64,000 bases of DNA, taken from contig NZ_LGKP01000022.1 in NCBI RefSeq assembly GCF_001306135.1, positions 434,001 to 498,000 on the forward strand, written 5' to 3'. The DNA comes from Herpetosiphon geysericola. Lineage in GTDB: Bacteria > Chloroflexota > Chloroflexia > Chloroflexales > Herpetosiphonaceae. Numbering within the stretch: the first letter of the stretch is position 1; every line of letters begins with the position of its first letter. This document shows, piece by piece, positions 61,372 to 64,000 of the stretch. The notes beneath the pieces are model-generated. The model saw only the letters and a program-made list of their open reading frames with translations, did not search any database and was not told where the DNA came from. Both the position numbers and the translations under genes were made by a program.

Positions 61372-62124
61372 TTACCACAACATCACAATCACAATCACAA
61401 TGATGCAACTGACTGCTACCAGCCACTGCCAATTGCGGCGCGGATGATACTCTGGCGAGGCTAAATAGACTTGCTGCGCATGAGCAAAGATTGGCCGGGC
61501 ATCGACCTGCAATAATTCGCAATATTGCAGCAGCAAGGGCTTGATTTGTTTCAAGGGAATTTGCATAAATGAACCTTGTTCGATCGCTTGCAAATAATCC
61601 CAGCGAATGCCGGTGCGACGTTCGGCGGCGTATAAGCTGAGGCCAGCTTTTTGGCGCGCTTCGCGGAGCAGTGCAGCACCGCTTGGGCTGTGAATTGGCG
61701 CTGCTTCTGGTTGCTCAATCAATACACTTGATATTGGTTGGGCTGGCTCAAGCAGGGCTTGGCGCTGAATCAGGCGTTGCACGCGAGCAATTAATTGGGC
61801 TTGGCTGAATGGCTTGGTCAAATAATCATCTGCGCCCAGATTCAACCCGCGCACCACATCATCGTCGCTGGCTTTGGCGGTGAGCATTAAAATTGGCACG
61901 TTGCTTTCAGCCCGAAATTGTTGGCACAATTCCCAGCCACTCAAATCGGGCAACATCACATCCAATAAGATAATTTGGAAGCAATCGCTGGCCCATAGCC
62001 GCAGCGCAGCCATGCCCGTGTTTGCCAGCATGGCTTGCCAGCCAGCCTCGCGCAAGTGCATGAGCAACAAACGCCCAATCGCTGGATCATCTTCGACAAC
62101 TAAAATGTGGGCCGAGCCCTTCAC
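61372..62124 (-). CDS. Response regulator: receiver + RodZ-like HTH + membrane helix, GTG start
   Basis: 250 residues from GTG 62124 (GCAGGAGGC four bases upstream), overlapping the HEAT-repeat gene by four bases. A receiver domain covers about residues 1-118: VVEDD acidic pair, LLDVMLPD phospho-Asp, TAKASDDD and DYLTKPFS lysine. A linker leads to an HTH_25 (RodZ-like) domain (LREARQKAGLSLYAAERRTG, then YLQAIEQGSF) and a C-terminal membrane helix (WLVAVSCIIVIVIVMLW). The order is unusual: a receiver tied to a membrane-anchored HTH. Confidence 0.8.
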   Translation of the reverse strand: MKGSAHILVVEDDPAIGRLLLMHLREAGWQAMLANTGMAALRLWASDCFQIILLDVMLPDLSGWELCQQFRAESNVPILMLTAKASDDDVVRGLNLGADDYLTKPFSQAQLIARVQRLIQRQALLEPAQPISSVLIEQPEAAPIHSPSGAALLREARQKAGLSLYAAERRTGIRWDYLQAIEQGSFMQIPLKQIKPLLLQYCELLQVDARPIFAHAQQVYLASPEYHPRRNWQWLVAVSCIIVIVIVMLW

Positions 62125-63998
62125 GCTGCCTCCTGCAATAACGGCAGATCGAGCAAGATTGCCAAGGCCCATGCGCTACTGGCTGGATCGGCGCTTTCGG
62201 CCAGCTGACTTAAACTGAGCATCGTGGTTGGCTCGTTGCGCCAAGCCCGCAAGCCAGCAATCGCCCGCCGCCGCAACATCAGCGGTGTCGTTTGATCAGC
62301 TGCTAAGGCTTCGACGTCGCCTAACACTGGTATATAACGAGCTTGACATAAACTACTTAGAGCAAGGCTACGAATTGCCAATGCTTCGCGGTCGTTGTGC
62401 AGCAATTCGGCTAAATGTTGCAAGGTGGCTTCGTCGTCGGCCTCGGCTAAGGCTTGAGCCACCCGCAAGCGCAATGGCAACGGGTTGTGGGGCCGCAAAA
62501 ATTCCAATGTATCAAGCGGCGTTTTGGCTGCTGCCAACAAAATTTCCAGCGCCAACAAACGGGTGCCAATCGAGCCGCTTTTGGCGAGTTCGCGCACCAA
62601 ACCAAGATGAATCGCGCCTTCAAGCTCCAACAACACCCGCAGCGCATGCAGCCGAATCCGTGTGCTTTTGCCGCCAGCTTGGGCCAAGCGATTGAGCAAG
62701 GCAATCGCGGTTGGCTCCTGCAAAAAGCGCAAGCCATCCATCGCCGGAATTGCCAAACTTGGGCTGTCGTGCTGGGCGTAGCGCAAAAACAAGGCAATCG
62801 ATTCGCGATCGGCTACGCGGCCCAAGCAGCGCAAGGCCGCCGCTGCTACCTCGACGATTGGCCGTGGGTCGCGCAAAATCTGGCGCACCATGTTCAAGCT
62901 TGCCTCAGAAACTGGGGCAACCAAGCAATCTAAGGCGGCAACATGCAAGGCTGGCTCGGCATGGTTTGATGTCAACAATGCTAACATCAACCCTTCGCTA
63001 TGGGCCATATGCAATTTATGAAAACTATGTACTGCATCAACCCGCAAACTAAGCGGCGTATGATCATCGACAATCATCGTTTCGAGCAATGGCGCAAGAT
63101 GATTATCGCCGCTCAGCGCGGTGAGCATTGCGCTACGGGTTTGCGGATCAAGCTGATTATTGATCAACATTTGGTGCAAACTTGGCTTTGGTTGGGCTTG
63201 TTGGCTCAAGGTATTGGCTGCAACCCAGCGCAACAATGGCTGGCCTGTGCCAACGGTTTGGGCCAATTCATACTCAGCATCGCAATTGGCTAATTGCGCC
63301 GCTACCACTGGCGCGACGGTGAGACTATAGCGATCAGGATTGCCAGTCAAGGCCTCATACAAGACCGAGCGCGCCGCCGAGCCACCAATGTTGCTTAGCG
63401 CTTGTGCTGCTGCTGAACGGACATTATGCACTTCGTGGCCAACTAATTCGGCAAGGCTGGTTGGCGGGTCGGCGCTGGTATTGCCAACCGCCAAGGCTTC
63501 GGCCCAACGCCATTGCAAGGCGGGCGAAAAACTGGCAACTGGCCATTGCTGCGGTGCTTCGTGCAAATAGCCCATTGGCAATTCTTGTTGCCAAGCAAGC
63601 TCTAATTGCTGAGGCAAATCGCCAATGATAATCGTGCGTAAAGCCCAAATGCCACTTTCATCGTGGCGGGTGCCAAGCCCAACAATTGCCGCGAGCAAGG
63701 CTTGCAGATCGTGGCGTTCGTGCTCGACAATCCCCGCCAAAACTGCTTGGGCTTCGTCGTTTTTTAGATTTGCCAGTGTACTGATTGCCGCAGCCCGCAC
63801 CATAAACGCCGTTTTATCACAGGCGAGGCTTAGCAAGCGGGGCAGTAATAATGGTTGGGTTTGCGGATCGCTGCGATAGATAATTCCGCTACGCAACGCA
63901 TTGCCCAGCTGTGGCTGTTCAAGCAGCCGAATCAAGCGCTCGCTGGTTTCGTTTTGGCGTTGCATAATTGTTTGGGCTGCTTCCAAACGGGCAGCCAA
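62121..63998 (-). CDS. HEAT-repeat protein, N-terminus outside window
   Basis: At least 625 residues; the frame stays open to the right edge, so the true start is outside. More than twelve ~30-residue helical repeats are seen, such as AQALSNIGGSAARSVLYEAL, HVAALDCLVAPVSEASLNMV and VAAAALRCLGRVADRESIAL. HEAT repeats bind other proteins. Its stop overlaps the start of the receiver-HTH gene (GTGA), so the two are translationally coupled and may work in one signalling pathway. Confidence 0.8.
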   Translation of the reverse strand: MAARLEAAQTIMQRQNETSERLIRLLEQPQLGNALRSGIIYRSDPQTQPLLLPRLLSLACDKTAFMVRAAAISTLANLKNDEAQAVLAGIVEHERHDLQALLAAIVGLGTRHDESGIWALRTIIIGDLPQQLELAWQQELPMGYLHEAPQQWPVASFSPALQWRWAEALAVGNTSADPPTSLAELVGHEVHNVRSAAAQALSNIGGSAARSVLYEALTGNPDRYSLTVAPVVAAQLANCDAEYELAQTVGTGQPLLRWVAANTLSQQAQPKPSLHQMLINNQLDPQTRSAMLTALSGDNHLAPLLETMIVDDHTPLSLRVDAVHSFHKLHMAHSEGLMLALLTSNHAEPALHVAALDCLVAPVSEASLNMVRQILRDPRPIVEVAAAALRCLGRVADRESIALFLRYAQHDSPSLAIPAMDGLRFLQEPTAIALLNRLAQAGGKSTRIRLHALRVLLELEGAIHLGLVRELAKSGSIGTRLLALEILLAAAKTPLDTLEFLRPHNPLPLRLRVAQALAEADDEATLQHLAELLHNDREALAIRSLALSSLCQARYIPVLGDVEALAADQTTPLMLRRRAIAGLRAWRNEPTTMLSLSQLAESADPASSAWALAILLDLPLLQEAA

Positions 63999-64000
63999 GG

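Overview
The window looks like chromosome of a filamentous Chloroflexota bacterium, most like Herpetosiphon. This is inferred from about 50% GC, secreted proteins with YW-NGG-VFGYP repeats, a SHOCT protein and Excalibur/threonine-proline linkers, not from any rRNA. It carries phage-derived DNA and a large share of defence genes. No rRNA, tRNA, integrase or transposase was found.

Layout. (1) 1-4.5 kb, minus strand: a tightly overlapping early-phage or plasmid operon. It includes a winged-helix replication protein (cut by the window edge), a putative strand-annealing protein, several small proteins and a ribbon-helix-helix regulator. It is read from a promoter that overlaps, back to back, the promoter of a cI-like repressor at 4.6 kb. 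(2) 4.6-7.2 kb: two paralogous XRE repressors and a second replication-like gene, followed by iteron-like repeats. One of these repeats also occurs inside the first replication gene. (3) 7.2-10.65 kb: a leader with inverted repeats, a promoter, a 36-repeat CRISPR array with unusually divergent repeats, and an intrinsic terminator. (4) 10.8-18.0 kb: two secreted paralogues flanking a HEPN-like protein, an HsdR-N-like nuclease protein, small genes, and a TIGR04255 / unknown / HEPN three-gene cassette. (5) 18.1-39.3 kb: a siphovirus late module on the plus strand. It runs from holin and endolysin through small and large terminase, portal, MuF-like protein, scaffold, capsid and connectors to tail tube, the frameshifted tail chaperones, tape measure and two tail-tip proteins. 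(6) 39.3-45 kb: a defence-like, partly very AT-rich stretch with a fused methyltransferase-endonuclease, CRISPR-repeat relics, a PIN_8 protein, a 58-residue membrane peptide and a sigma factor. (7) 45-50 kb, minus strand: a C5 methyltransferase, a replication-relaxation protein and small membrane proteins, again phage/plasmid-like. (8) 50-64 kb: ordinary chromosomal genes plus a complete type III-B cmr operon (cmr2-3-1-4-5-6, minus strand), a lipoprotein related to the secreted paralogues, an HNH nuclease, and a HEAT-repeat / receiver-HTH-membrane gene pair.

How they may work together. The CRISPR array ends its repeats with an ATTAAAAC tag typical of type III crRNAs. It may supply the Cmr complex 42 kb away, although Cas6, Cas1 and Cas2 are not in the window. 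Cmr2 keeps the GGDD cyclase motif but has no N-terminal HD nuclease, and no CARF effector gene was recognised nearby. The phage structural genes are intact, but no integrase or tail fibre gene is visible, so a prophage that continues outside the window or a phage-plasmid are both possible. The best candidates for undescribed biology are the three-gene HEPN cassette at 16.4-18.0 kb, the divergent-repeat CRISPR array with its leader, the shared iterons, and the small membrane peptide next to a sigma factor at 43.8-44.9 kb.
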